From Photobacterium sp. CCB-ST2H9 (GTDB taxonomy: Bacteria > Pseudomonadota > Gammaproteobacteria > Enterobacterales > Vibrionaceae): a stretch of DNA of 64,000 nt. Numbering within the stretch: position 1 is the stretch's first letter; every line of letters starts with the position of its first letter. The DNA lies in assembly GCF_023151555.2 (NCBI RefSeq), contig NZ_CP100426.1, forward strand, positions 1,364,001 to 1,428,000. Direction: 5' to 3'. Below are positions 30,851 through 39,774 of this stretch, piece by piece. The notes under the pieces were generated by a model that was not told the origin of the DNA, made no database searches, and saw only the letters and a program-made list of their open reading frames with translations. The position numbers were made by a program, and so were the translations under genes.

Positions 30851-32692
30851 TTATTCCCTTTTTGTTTCGGATTCATTTTGATCCGTCATCCAGTCACCCA
30901 CACCTTCGTCGACGATGGCTGCGACTTGTTTCATCTGCTCGGGGGCGGCGGCTGTGACGGAATCCAGCAATCCCGTGACACAGTGTTCGATATTGACATC
31001 TTCCCGGTCCGGGGCGCGCAGGCTCGCAAGATTTTCAGCCATTGAGTCGACATATTCCTGGCTAAATGCCTGTATTTTTTCCGGGCTGGTTTGGGCAAGG
31101 GCGTCGACAACTTTTGCCTGTTGCTCTTGCGCGATGAAGGCAATATTCGCCAGCAGGGTTAAAGCATTCTCGGGCTCTTTGTCGAGTAGCCAGTCCACCA
31201 GAGCTTCGGCCTGTTCCGGTGTTCCCTGAGCAAGACGGCTGGCGATATCAACGGCCAGCTCAGAATTGAGCATGGTCAGCGCACGAAACAGCAGCACCGT
31301 ATCAATATCAGGGAACTGAGTGGCTTTCTCTGCCAGCATGGCTGCCCAGTCCGGATGGGCTGCTGATATTGCGCGGACAAAGGCAATGGCATTGTTCGGA
31401 TGTTCGGCAGCCAGTTTTTCGAACTCACTCATGGCGTGTTCGAAGTCTGCGGATGTTTCCCGGTATGCTGTTCGCGGATCCAGCTCTTCATAGATCATAT
31501 TGGGGGTGTGCATCACAAAGGTTTCTTGCGCTTCCACCGCAATAGGGGGCGCGACTCTCATCCGGTACAGGGTAAAGCCGATCAGGAGCAGCTCTATGGC
31601 CAGCATGAATCCGAATACCGCTACTTCTCCCTGATGCTGCATTGCCACGGTCGCGGTATAGGGCGCGATCATTGCACCTGCGGCATAGATACCGAGCAGC
31701 CCGGACAGCACGGAAAGCAGTTGTCCTTTCTGAGCCTGGTCGAAGGTCTCTGAGATACTGAGCGGATAGAGGCAGGCGATGATCCCCATGGTGAATGCAC
31801 TGCAGATAAGCATGGCGCCAAATTGCCCTGTTGTGACGGTCACCGGCAAAGCAATGGTCGTCAGTGACAGGAGCAGGCAGCAGCCCAGAATCACTTTTCT
31901 GCGCTCGAACCGATCGGATAAATAGCCGATGGGAAATTGTAGCACTATGCCACCCACCATCGCGGCGCCCATGAACAGGGAGAGCCTGAGTCCGGTGATG
32001 TGTTCACTGCTCGCATACAAGGGCAGCAAGTTGACCATCGATGAGTAGAGCATGCCGCATAAAAATCCGGTGACTACCCCCAGAGGGGATAAGGCGAACA
32101 GTTGTCGGAGCGGGAGGTGCGGGGTCTGCTCAATGCTGGGTTCGTAATGAGATACAAACACCAGCGGTGTAATCGACAGGCTGAACAGGATGCCGCACAG
32201 GACAAACAGGGTGCTCTCGGTTGGGGGCGCGATGAGCAGGGCAAACTGGCCCAGGGTGATTGCAGATAAGATCACGACCTGATTGATACCCAGTATCCGT
32301 CCGCGGTTTTCCTCCGTAGAAACACTGCCGAACCAGGAATCCAGGGTCACGCAGGCACAGGCAATACAGAATCCCATCAGGCCACGCATCAATGCCCAGA
32401 TGAACATGTCATCACGCAATCCCATCAGCAAAATCGCGGTGGCTGTCAGGCTGCCACACATGGCAAAGGTGCGCACCTGGCCAATCTGTTTCAGGATGCG
32501 TTTGGCAACCGTTGCCCCGAGCAGGAATCCGAAGGAGTACATGGATAAAATGAAGCCGGAGACGGGCAGGCTGATGTTGTCGGTTGCGAGTCGAACCGGC
32601 AGCAAAATGCCGCTCAATCCATGACCTGTCATCAGGATTAAAGAGCTGATGATCAGGAGTATCAGCGGTTGCAGTGTCGCGGTAATGGACAA
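30851..32692 (-). CDS. MFS transporter (YcaD-like) with long C-terminal helical-repeat extension
   Basis: 613 residues from TTG 32692, chosen because GGAGGA lies 9 bases upstream; an ATG at 32719 would add nine residues. Residues ~1-385 form a 12-helix MFS permease of the YcaD type (RFERRKVILG loop, DSWFGSVSTEENRGRILGIN). Residues ~400-613 are cytoplasmic, acidic and built from short helix pairs (AAEHPNNAIAFVRAISAAHP, ALVDWLLDKEPENALTLL) resembling HEAT/TPR-like repeats. The extension is unusual for MFS transporters and may bind a partner or sense the substrate. It is divergent from cbpA. Confidence 0.82.
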   Translation of the reverse strand: MSITATLQPLILLIISSLILMTGHGLSGILLPVRLATDNISLPVSGFILSMYSFGFLLGATVAKRILKQIGQVRTFAMCGSLTATAILLMGLRDDMFIWALMRGLMGFCIACACVTLDSWFGSVSTEENRGRILGINQVVILSAITLGQFALLIAPPTESTLFVLCGILFSLSITPLVFVSHYEPSIEQTPHLPLRQLFALSPLGVVTGFLCGMLYSSMVNLLPLYASSEHITGLRLSLFMGAAMVGGIVLQFPIGYLSDRFERRKVILGCCLLLSLTTIALPVTVTTGQFGAMLICSAFTMGIIACLYPLSISETFDQAQKGQLLSVLSGLLGIYAAGAMIAPYTATVAMQHQGEVAVFGFMLAIELLLIGFTLYRMRVAPPIAVEAQETFVMHTPNMIYEELDPRTAYRETSADFEHAMSEFEKLAAEHPNNAIAFVRAISAAHPDWAAMLAEKATQFPDIDTVLLFRALTMLNSELAVDIASRLAQGTPEQAEALVDWLLDKEPENALTLLANIAFIAQEQQAKVVDALAQTSPEKIQAFSQEYVDSMAENLASLRAPDREDVNIEHCVTGLLDSVTAAAPEQMKQVAAIVDEGVGDWMTDQNESETKRE

Positions 32693-32921
32693 AATGTCGT
32701 CTCCTCCGATGCCGGACAATAATGAATGAACATCTCATGATTGCTTCTAAGCATAATCAAGTGTGCAGTCTTTCCATTGAAACCCATGTTTTTTTTCACT
32801 TGCCTATACTGATATGGGCTCCTGTCGCGCCAGAACCGCAATTCAAAGATGTTTGCCGGCAAAGCGTATGGCGAACAGCCCCGGAGAGCCCATTTCAACT
32901 TTCAGTCTGGATCGTGGTGTT

Positions 32922-33887
32922 ATGGAATATCGTGATTATTACGCCATTCTTGGGATTCCCCGCGATGCGACGCAGGCGGATATCAAACGTGCTTATAAAA
33001 AAAGTGCGCGGAAATTTCATCCGGATGTGTCGAAGGAAACGGATGCTCACCAGAAGTTTATTCAGGTCAAAGAAGCTTACGAAGTGCTTAAAGATCCCCA
33101 GAAGCGGGCTGCTTATGATCAGTTGGGCAAAGACTGGCACACCGGGGAGAGCTTTGATGTGCCGCCAGACTGGGAGCGTGAGTTTCAGTTTTCCGGTGAC
33201 AGCTTCACCCGGGGTGATGCAGGTGCGTTTTCAGATTTTTTTGAATCGCTGTTTGGCAGTCACTTTGGTCACCGGTCCGATCGGGCACAGCGCGCTCACA
33301 GGGCTCACGGCGCAAACCCACATTTCAAGGCTAAGGGCGAAGATATACACGCTCAGGTGCTGATTGATATTGAAGACAGCTTTCATGGCGCGGTGCGTTC
33401 ACTCACCCTGCCGTCATCTCGAATGGACGGCACGCAACCTCAGACGGTGAATTTAAAAATCCCAAAAGGCGTCAGAGAAGGCCAGCACATTCGTCTACGC
33501 GGAAAGGGCATGCCTGGTCACTCAGGCGGTGAAGCAGGCGATCTTTATCTCGAAGTCAGTTTTCGTCCGCATGCGCTCTATCGTCTCGAACAGAAAAATC
33601 TGTGCATGACGCTTCCGGTCACGCCATGGGAGGCGGCCCTGGGCGCTAAAATAAAGATACCGTCTCCCACGGGGCCTATTGAGGTGAAGGTGCCGGCCAA
33701 TTCAGATTCTGAAAAAACACTCCGGCTTCGCGGACGGGGCCTTCCCGGAACCACCCCCGGGGATATGTTGATCACCCTGAATATTGTCCAACCGAAGGTG
33801 GAAACTGAGCAGGAAAAAGCACTGTACCGTCAGATGCAGGAGCTGATGTCCTTTAACCCCCGCAGCCAATTTGGTTTTGAGTCATGA
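32922..33887 (+). CDS. cbpA: Curved DNA-binding protein CbpA, DnaJ-class co-chaperone
   Basis: 321 residues from ATG 32922; the upstream open frame lacks homology. J domain at residues 1-70 with the HPD motif (His33-Pro34-Asp35) in KKSARKFHPDVSK. A Gly/Phe/His-rich linker (SDFFESLFGSHFGHR) follows, then two DnaJ C-terminal substrate-binding domains (LPSSRMDGTQPQTVNLKIPKG-like and PVTPWEAALGAKIKIPSPTG). No zinc-finger is present, as expected for CbpA. It stimulates DnaK and binds curved DNA in stationary phase. It overlaps cbpM by 4 bases. Confidence 0.95.
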   Translation: MEYRDYYAILGIPRDATQADIKRAYKKSARKFHPDVSKETDAHQKFIQVKEAYEVLKDPQKRAAYDQLGKDWHTGESFDVPPDWEREFQFSGDSFTRGDAGAFSDFFESLFGSHFGHRSDRAQRAHRAHGANPHFKAKGEDIHAQVLIDIEDSFHGAVRSLTLPSSRMDGTQPQTVNLKIPKGVREGQHIRLRGKGMPGHSGGEAGDLYLEVSFRPHALYRLEQKNLCMTLPVTPWEAALGAKIKIPSPTGPIEVKVPANSDSEKTLRLRGRGLPGTTPGDMLITLNIVQPKVETEQEKALYRQMQELMSFNPRSQFGFES

Positions 33888-34201
33888 AGAAGAAAGTTAC
33901 TTCAGATCAGCTGAGCATTACTGTGATTTCAGAGCATGAGCCAACGCTGAGTATGGCTGAGTTTTGCCGGGCCTGTGACCAGCCTGCTGAATGGGTCATC
34001 ACGCTTGTTGAAGAAGGCGTCCTCGACCCTGAGGGAGATCGGCCCATTCACTGGCGATTTGCAACCGTCAACCTGCGCCGGGCACTGCGCGCTGGTCGCA
34101 TGCAGCAAGATTTAGGGTTGAATGTGGCTGGCATTGCTGTGGCGCTTGATCTGTTGGATGAAATCGAGCGATTGCGGCGTCAGTTGGAACGCCGAGAATA
34201 A
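33884..34201 (+). CDS. cbpM: Chaperone modulator CbpM
   Basis: 105 residues, overlapping cbpA by ATGA. The MerR-like helical layout with FCRACDQPAEWVITLVEEGV, EGDRPIHWRFATVNLRRALR, and QDLGLNVAGIAVALDLLDEI is typical of CbpM, which binds the J domain of CbpA and inhibits both its chaperone and DNA-binding activity. The cbpAM pair is the standard operon. A terminator follows. Confidence 0.93.
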   Translation: MKKKVTSDQLSITVISEHEPTLSMAEFCRACDQPAEWVITLVEEGVLDPEGDRPIHWRFATVNLRRALRAGRMQQDLGLNVAGIAVALDLLDEIERLRRQLERRE

Positions 34202-34241
34202 CTCACTCTGATCCGATTGCAGATGCTGATCGTTGCAATTC

Positions 34242-34265
34242 AAAGTCTCCGTCCGGGGGCTTTTT
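34242..34265 (+). terminator. Rho-independent terminator of cbpAM
   Basis: AAAGTCTCCG / CGGGGGCTTT stem with G-T pairs, followed by TTTTT. Confidence 0.75.
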
Positions 34266-34289
34266 GATATCTGGTGTTCAGTCGTGAAG

Positions 34290-35072
34290 TCAGAGGTAAC
34301 TGCTGTGCGTTTTGAGCCATGCAGGAAACACCTGTCGGAACCAGTTGAGATAGGTCTCAGTATCGGGTTTGTTTCTGTCTTTCAGAATATTGACCACGTC
34401 GACCACGATCCAGGCTTTCGCCAGAATGAGGTGTCGGAGCAGGGTCTGTTTCGGTAACAGAGACGAATGCGCCAGATAGCGATCTGCGATGGCTTGATAA
34501 GACATCCGATCGCCCATGCCTTTGACCAGGGGTGCAAGATCAATGGCCGGGCTGCCTTCGCCGAACCGTTCCCAGTCGAATAACACCAGGTCACCGTTGT
34601 CCCGAATTCCCCAGTTGCCAGCGTTACTGTCACCCGACAGGCAGGCATGCGGATAAAACAGCCCTTCGGACTGTTCTCTGAGCTGGTGCAGATGTGCTTC
34701 TGCATTGCCCGACAGTTGCAGATGGTTCCGGGCCTGAATGGTGTGTTGTTCTGTCCATTGGTGAGCGCATCTGGGATGATCTGAATGCCGTGAAAAGTGG
34801 TGAATCGCGGCTAACTGTTGAAAACAGCGTGGATCCTCATGCAACGCTTCCAGTGTGACTGGCGTCGGGATGTATTCAAGATGCAGCACGTGATTTTTCG
34901 TGTCGCAATGATAGAGCCGTGGGGTATGTACGCCCACCATGGTCAGTTGAGGCGCGATGTTGCGGTAAAAATGCATCTCGACATCTGTCGCGTTGCTTTT
35001 TTCGATATAGGGCAAGCCGCGGGTCTCTTTCAGAAAGACCTGCGCATGACCCATTTGCGTGAGTTCTGTCAT
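34290..35072 (-). CDS. Aminoglycoside/choline phosphotransferase-like kinase
   Basis: 260 residues. A protein-kinase-like phosphotransferase: N-lobe segment with VFLKETRGLPYIEKSNATDV, catalytic loop ACLSGDSNAGNWGI (the HGDxxxxN motif with Ser-Gly-Asp), and metal-binding LFDWERFGEGSPAIDLAPLV (the DxD/E counterpart). It is likely to phosphorylate a small hydroxylated metabolite such as a sugar, choline or thiamine, or to be an antibiotic kinase; the substrate cannot be read from sequence. It lies just downstream of the LysE-type exporter gene, separated by 14 bases and in the same orientation. Confidence 0.82.
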   Translation of the reverse strand: MTELTQMGHAQVFLKETRGLPYIEKSNATDVEMHFYRNIAPQLTMVGVHTPRLYHCDTKNHVLHLEYIPTPVTLEALHEDPRCFQQLAAIHHFSRHSDHPRCAHQWTEQHTIQARNHLQLSGNAEAHLHQLREQSEGLFYPHACLSGDSNAGNWGIRDNGDLVLFDWERFGEGSPAIDLAPLVKGMGDRMSYQAIADRYLAHSSLLPKQTLLRHLILAKAWIVVDVVNILKDRNKPDTETYLNWFRQVFPAWLKTHSSYL

Positions 35073-35086
35073 GAGCGCATGGCCTC

Positions 35087-35692
35087 TTAATGATTCAGGA
35101 TTTCCCGAATGACAGGTAAAACTGAAACGACAAGAAGCCCTGACATGGTGTAATTAAACCACTGGCGGTATTTTGCCTGGGTCAGCGCTTTTTTCAGCAG
35201 GGATCCGAACATCAACCACACGCCGACACAGGGAAAAGACACCACCAGAAACGTGATTGCGAGCATCATGTTCTGGTTGTGGAAGTCGGCACCCACGGTG
35301 GTAAATGCGGCGATGGCCCCGGTTGCGACCACCCAGGCTTTGGCGTTAATCCATTGAAAGAGGGCGCCTTTCATGAAGCCCATCGGTTTTGCCTGCGCAT
35401 CTGATGATCCAATGTCGCCGGAACGGGCAATCAGCCAGGCGAGATACAGTAAGTACAACACACCTAAACATTTAATGATGAAATGCAGGCTGGGGAACAG
35501 TTCGAACAGCTGTCCGAACCCCACGCCAACCAGCAACAGCATGATGGCAAAGCCCATACAAATGCCGCTCAGCAACGGCAGACTCTTTCTGACGCCGAAA
35601 TTCAGACCCGAAGTCATCACCATGATGTTGTTCGGGCCCGGGGTGACAGAGGATGAAACGGCGAACAGTATCATCGCGTAGAGGTAATCCAT
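35087..35692 (-). CDS. LysE/RhtB-family amino-acid exporter
   Basis: 201 residues with six hydrophobic helices. The N-terminal motif MDYLYAMILFAVSSSVTPGP-NN (the LysE signature TPGPN) and FGVRKSLPLLSGICMGF define the family. Such proteins export amino acids or homoserine lactone-like compounds across the inner membrane. AAGGAG precedes the ATG. The downstream phosphotransferase is probably co-transcribed. Confidence 0.92.
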   Translation of the reverse strand: MDYLYAMILFAVSSSVTPGPNNIMVMTSGLNFGVRKSLPLLSGICMGFAIMLLLVGVGFGQLFELFPSLHFIIKCLGVLYLLYLAWLIARSGDIGSSDAQAKPMGFMKGALFQWINAKAWVVATGAIAAFTTVGADFHNQNMMLAITFLVVSFPCVGVWLMFGSLLKKALTQAKYRQWFNYTMSGLLVVSVLPVIREILNH

Positions 35693-35877
35693 GTGAGAGC
35701 GCTCCTTGGGTTCGGTTGTCAGCGAATGTCTCTCAGCGATACTGTGAATGCATAACGGGTTGGCATAAAAACGCAGCTGAGACTGCTCAGAGAATGAACA
35801 TCATTCTGATATGAAGATGATTGCGAATATTATCAAGAGGCAGGCGAGCGATTTGCCGAGAAATATATCAGTCAATC

Positions 35878-36459
35878 TCATCGGGCTGAATCATGACTGA
35901 CGATGAAATCATGAATTTGTTTTGCACTGTCATACGGGGAACAGTCGTCTGTATGAATGAGAAGATCATATTCAATGCCGCAATGCACCCGGGATGCCTG
36001 TTCAATGGCCGAGCCGATGTGTCTGTCTCCCCGTTGCTGTTCGCGCTGAATCAGGGTTTCTGCTGAACAGGTCACGCCGACATACAGACAGTTTTTGCCA
36101 GCCAGCACCGATTGCCAGACAGTCATTTCTTCCGAACCATTCAGCACATCATCCACGATCACTTTCAGTCCGGCATCAACCAGATGCCTGACTGTGGTGC
36201 GATAGGCATCATTGACAGCCTTGCCGTACGGACCCGAGGAAATGCGATTGACGGGCTGCTGATTGAGCAGGGTGGTCCGCCAGTAAAAGCCATGAGCCGG
36301 TGTGTCGGATTCATTCAGGGTATTGGCTTTGGCAGGCATCATTGCGATGAAAGTATCAATCCCGATATGAAGGTAATCGTCCGCCATCACGTCTTGTAAC
36401 GCTTTGGCAATTGCACTTTTGCCTGAGCTGCTGGGGCCGTTGAGAAAGATGATGTCCAT
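35878..36459 (-). CDS. Chloramphenicol phosphotransferase (CPT)-like P-loop kinase
   Basis: 193 residues. Walker A GPSSSGKSAIAK (residues 8-19) at the N-terminus, followed by IGIDTFIAMMPAK (the acidic catalytic Asp), and VIVDDVLNGSEEMTVW as Walker B. This matches the CPT family, of which the Streptomyces enzyme phosphorylates chloramphenicol, but most bacterial relatives act on unknown small molecules. No antibiotic gene cluster is adjacent on this side. It stands alone, minus strand, before the HDO/ATP-grasp operon. Confidence 0.85.
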   Translation of the reverse strand: MDIIFLNGPSSSGKSAIAKALQDVMADDYLHIGIDTFIAMMPAKANTLNESDTPAHGFYWRTTLLNQQPVNRISSGPYGKAVNDAYRTTVRHLVDAGLKVIVDDVLNGSEEMTVWQSVLAGKNCLYVGVTCSAETLIQREQQRGDRHIGSAIEQASRVHCGIEYDLLIHTDDCSPYDSAKQIHDFIVSHDSAR

Positions 36460-36903
36460 GCGTTTTTATATATCCTTTACACAGTTGAATGCGCTCCATC
36501 GTATCGGTTTCTGTAAATATTGTCTTTTTGCTTTTACGGGAAGTGATGGGTTATCAGTGACTCATTTAAAAAGAGAGCTTTTCTTTTTCGAAAAATAAAC
36601 GGATGCCGGATGTTTGTGTTGCTATACCTGCTGTTCAGTATGACATCCGAATGAATTTTCAATGGTTTAAAAATCCTTTTAATCATTATATTTCCCGGGT
36701 TTTACCTGAAAGACATTTCAAGTGATTGATTCCCTTGTTACTGAATTGAATATCAATAAAAAGCATGGAAAGTTAAATTTTTCAGGACTGTGAAGTGTCT
36801 CGAGGTTTTATAATTAGTGCGTTGTTTGGCAATAAACTGTTAGATACTTTGCGTGCAGGTCATATGTATGTTGTTGCATTGTGATTCTTTTGTTACATAA
36901 GTG
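36460..36903. other. Long AT-rich upstream region of the HDO/ATP-grasp operon
   Basis: About 440 bases without a gene. Strongly AT-rich, containing several possible promoter elements but no site I can define. Its length and composition suggest regulation by a nucleoid protein such as H-NS or by an unlinked activator. Confidence 0.4.
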
Positions 36904-36929
36904 ACTTTCAAAATTTTGTTTTTGAAAGT
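36904..36929. promoter_or_regulatory. Perfect 10-bp inverted repeat before the HDO/ATP-grasp operon
   Basis: ACTTTCAAAA and TTTTGAAAGT with a 6-base spacer, 32 bases upstream of the first start codon. It could be an operator or a 5' UTR hairpin. Confidence 0.55.
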
Positions 36930-36961
36930 GGTAACTTTTATTACAAATAGTGAGCATGATC

Positions 36962-37639
36962 ATGTTTATCAATGAAAATGTTATTAAAAGCTTAGAAAAT
37001 AAAGTCAATGAACTTCTGGAGAAAGAGTTTGAAAAAGACTCTGTAACGGGTGAGTTTCATAAAAGCGATTGGTTTAACAAAGAATATTATAAACGTCATA
37101 TTCTTGAATGTGTCATCCGCATTAATATGAATAATGAGCTGGATGCGAGAGCAATTGCGATTGCATGTAAGGGTAATATTCCAGCGGCAAAGAAATTGTC
37201 TTATTATCTGTATGATGAGTTAGGTCATGATGAGATGTTTGCTCAGGACCTGATCAAATATGGCTATACAATGGCAGATGTAAAAGATGAAAATGCTTTT
37301 CCATCAACAATTAAATTAATGGGTTATCTGACCTATAGTGTCGAGCGTTTTGGCCCGTTAGCCGCGATTATCTGGGATTGGTTCCTGGAGTATTATGGCG
37401 ATAATTATAATCCATTCATCACTCAAAAAGCTGGCTCTTATTTGGGGCAGGAAGAAGTCAGTGGTGCTGCTTCTCACGTTGCCTTTGATGAAGCAGAAGA
37501 TCATAGCGGTATGATGACAGAGATGCTGTCAACTGTGATTAAAAACGATCATGATGTAAAACTGGCAATTCAACATATTGAAGCCTTTATTCCTATGGTC
37601 GGTGAATATTTCACAGAGCTAAGAGCAAATACGCTATAG
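36962..37639 (+). CDS. Haem-oxygenase-like di-iron enzyme (HDO family)
   Basis: 225 residues from ATG 36962 (GAG 7 bases upstream); GTG 36950 and ATG 36956 are alternatives. All-helical TenA/PqqC/haem-oxygenase-like fold. Probable iron ligands: Glu86 and His89 in YDELGHD, Glu143 in WFLEYYG, His172, Asp176 or Glu179, and His181 in SHVAFDEAEDH. This matches the six-ligand pattern of HDOs, which use O2 for N-oxygenation, decarboxylation or C-C cleavage of amino-acid-like substrates. It is the first gene of a five-gene operon with an electron donor, two ATP-grasp ligases and an exporter. The substrate is unknown. Confidence 0.8.
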   Translation: MFINENVIKSLENKVNELLEKEFEKDSVTGEFHKSDWFNKEYYKRHILECVIRINMNNELDARAIAIACKGNIPAAKKLSYYLYDELGHDEMFAQDLIKYGYTMADVKDENAFPSTIKLMGYLTYSVERFGPLAAIIWDWFLEYYGDNYNPFITQKAGSYLGQEEVSGAASHVAFDEAEDHSGMMTEMLSTVIKNDHDVKLAIQHIEAFIPMVGEYFTELRANTL

Positions 37640-37662
37640 TTGTTAATCAATAGTGATGTAAT

Positions 37663-38544
37663 ATGCCTGAGATAAAAATTAAAATATCTGACATCGAGAT
37701 ATTTTCTGACATTGAAGATAATTTAATCAATAATATCCCAAGTGATTACATCACAAAGGGGTGTTTAAATGGTGTATGCCGGGTCTGTCGCTGTAAGCTG
37801 GTTGCTGGACAAGTGATGGAAAACGGTAAGATGGTAAACACCCCAAACATGTTTTTACCCTGTGTCAGCAAAGCCTTGACTGATATAACGATTGAACCTT
37901 ATGTCAGTAATTATTCAATTGGTACTATTCGTCAGATTGAATATTTGGATAAATCAATCATAGAAATTCAGATAAAAATAAAAAAACAATTCTTCACGTC
38001 TAAATCTATCGTGAATATTTTTAGTCATGATTTGAAAGTCACCCGAAGTTATTCTCTGGTCACTATGTATAAAGATGGATTTGATCTTTTACGTATCCAT
38101 GTGAAGTTAAAAGAAGACGGCGTTTTTTCGAACTGGTTCTTAACATTAAATCCCGGTGATGAAGTTCGATATCAAATCGTGAATATTCCTGTGCCAAGGT
38201 ATGAGGAAATGAGTCGATCTATCAATGTTATATCCGGTGGGAGTGGGATGGGGGCCGCTCTCTCCAGAGCATTAGAACTCTCAGAGAAACACGCACTGGA
38301 AGGCATCAATGTGATTGCAATCAACAGATCGTCATTGAGTTTTTATCATGAAAATTGCATTCGCGAGTTCACAAGCAGAGTTGATTGCAGTGTTCATGTT
38401 CAGAATGTCCGTTTTCCTGACTGGGATGCTAATGATATTGATAGATTTATCTCGAAAGACTTTTTTACAGTTTCTGTCGGCTCAACGGCTGTGACAGAGA
38501 AAGTTTCAATACTTGATAATAAAGAAATCGAATATTTTGGTTAG
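37663..38544 (+). CDS. Ferredoxin-NAD(P)H reductase-like protein with N-terminal 2Fe-2S domain
   Basis: 293 residues. A plant-type 2Fe-2S domain at residues 1-75 (Cys34-x4-Cys39-x2-Cys42 ... Cys67, GCLNGVCRVCRCKL) is followed by an FAD-binding barrel (TRSYSL, RxYS at 128-131) and an NAD(P)-binding domain (SGGSGMGAAL, 191-200). This order is the CDP-6-deoxy-hexose-reductase/phenol-hydroxylase reductase layout. It would pass electrons from NAD(P)H to the di-iron enzyme encoded just upstream (23-base gap). The C-terminal NAD domain is shorter and more divergent than usual. Confidence 0.83.
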   Translation: MPEIKIKISDIEIFSDIEDNLINNIPSDYITKGCLNGVCRVCRCKLVAGQVMENGKMVNTPNMFLPCVSKALTDITIEPYVSNYSIGTIRQIEYLDKSIIEIQIKIKKQFFTSKSIVNIFSHDLKVTRSYSLVTMYKDGFDLLRIHVKLKEDGVFSNWFLTLNPGDEVRYQIVNIPVPRYEEMSRSINVISGGSGMGAALSRALELSEKHALEGINVIAINRSSLSFYHENCIREFTSRVDCSVHVQNVRFPDWDANDIDRFISKDFFTVSVGSTAVTEKVSILDNKEIEYFG

Positions 38545-38556
38545 CAGGAAGGTCAT

Positions 38557-39774
38557 GTGAGTATTGTCGTCATAGATCCAGTATCATCTGGAACCGCATA
38601 TATCCATGCGGCAGCAGAAATGGGAATCGATTTACATATCCTTTGTATTGATGAAGGAGAAAGAAAGCTAAGCCACGATTTAAGAAGCCTGGTTCAATCG
38701 GTTATTAAAGTCGACTCCAGGGATATGAATGCGCTGGTGGACGTCATTGAAGAACTTGGCAATGTTGAAGCCATTTTCCCTGGTTCTGAATATACAGTTC
38801 CGGTCTGTTCTCAGTTAGCAAAATATTTTGGTTTACCACATCTGGACGAAGCTGTGATTGATTTCGTTCGGGATAAGTATGCTTTCAGAACTAAATTGAA
38901 AGAAACTCAGCTGAGCCATATTCATTACTTTTCAATCGATAAAGAGACGGAGCTTCAGCCGCTTGAATTGCCGGATGGTTTTACTTTTCCTGCGGTTATC
39001 AAGCCGGTTGATATGTCGGGAAGTACCGAAGTCAGACGAGTGGACAATATTGATGAGTTCGTTGCAGTGGTCACAAGGTTGTCTCAGTCTGCGCTTAACG
39101 ATCTGGATTTTGTATCGTCCGGAAAATTCATTATTGAAGAATATATTCCGGGGCATGAATTCAGTGTTGAAGGTGTCGTCATTGATAATCAGGTAGAAAT
39201 TGTATCCATTACTGAAAAAGTACTGGGACAAGAGCCTTACTTTGTCGAGTTTGGCCATATTGTCGGGCATGACATCTGTGAATCAATCGCGAGTACAATT
39301 CGCCAGTATGCGGAAGCGGTTGTGAACGCTATCGGTGTCAATATTGGTCCTTTCCATCTGGAACTGAGAGTTCGCCCAGAAGGTCAGCCTGTGGCTATCG
39401 AAATGGCGGCGAGGATGCCTGGCGACAAGATTGTCGAGTTAATCAAGCAGTCTTATGGTGTCGACTTAGCACAGATGACCATTGCAGCCTATACAAACCG
39501 GAATATTACCCGATCTGATTTGCCGAAAGTGGTTTCTGCAATTTCATTTATTCCAAGAGGGAACAAAGAGGTTTTCACTGAGCTGAGTTCGATTGAAAAG
39601 TATATGAGTCATAAGTTTTTCAAAAAGCATGAAATATACTTTAATCATGGGGATGTATTAGGTAGTCATCAGGATTGGACCTCACGCGTTGGTTACTTTA
39701 TTTTCTCCGGCGATGATTATCATGAAATCAAAAGTGTCGTACATGAAGTGAATACTGAGGTGGGATTATTATGA
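38557..39774 (+). CDS. ATP-grasp ligase, first of two
   Basis: 405 residues from GTG 38557, preceded by AGGAAGG. ATP-grasp layout: N-terminal Rossmann-like domain (IVVIDPVSSGTAYIHAAAEM), then an ATP-binding domain with FPAVIKPVDMSGSTEVRRV (ATP lysine and loop), KFIIEEYIPGHEFSVEGVVI and IGPFHLELRVRPEG followed by PVAIEMAARMPGD (metal-binding Glu and Asn-like position). It resembles L-amino-acid ligases and carnosine-synthase-like enzymes that form amide bonds through acyl phosphates. It overlaps the second ligase gene by 4 bases. Confidence 0.88.
   Translation: MSIVVIDPVSSGTAYIHAAAEMGIDLHILCIDEGERKLSHDLRSLVQSVIKVDSRDMNALVDVIEELGNVEAIFPGSEYTVPVCSQLAKYFGLPHLDEAVIDFVRDKYAFRTKLKETQLSHIHYFSIDKETELQPLELPDGFTFPAVIKPVDMSGSTEVRRVDNIDEFVAVVTRLSQSALNDLDFVSSGKFIIEEYIPGHEFSVEGVVIDNQVEIVSITEKVLGQEPYFVEFGHIVGHDICESIASTIRQYAEAVVNAIGVNIGPFHLELRVRPEGQPVAIEMAARMPGDKIVELIKQSYGVDLAQMTIAAYTNRNITRSDLPKVVSAISFIPRGNKEVFTELSSIEKYMSHKFFKKHEIYFNHGDVLGSHQDWTSRVGYFIFSGDDYHEIKSVVHEVNTEVGLL

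Noticed and set aside
36460..36903. A hidden small gene or riboswitch before the HDO/ATP-grasp operon
   Set aside because: No frame has a ribosome site and I recognise no riboswitch consensus.
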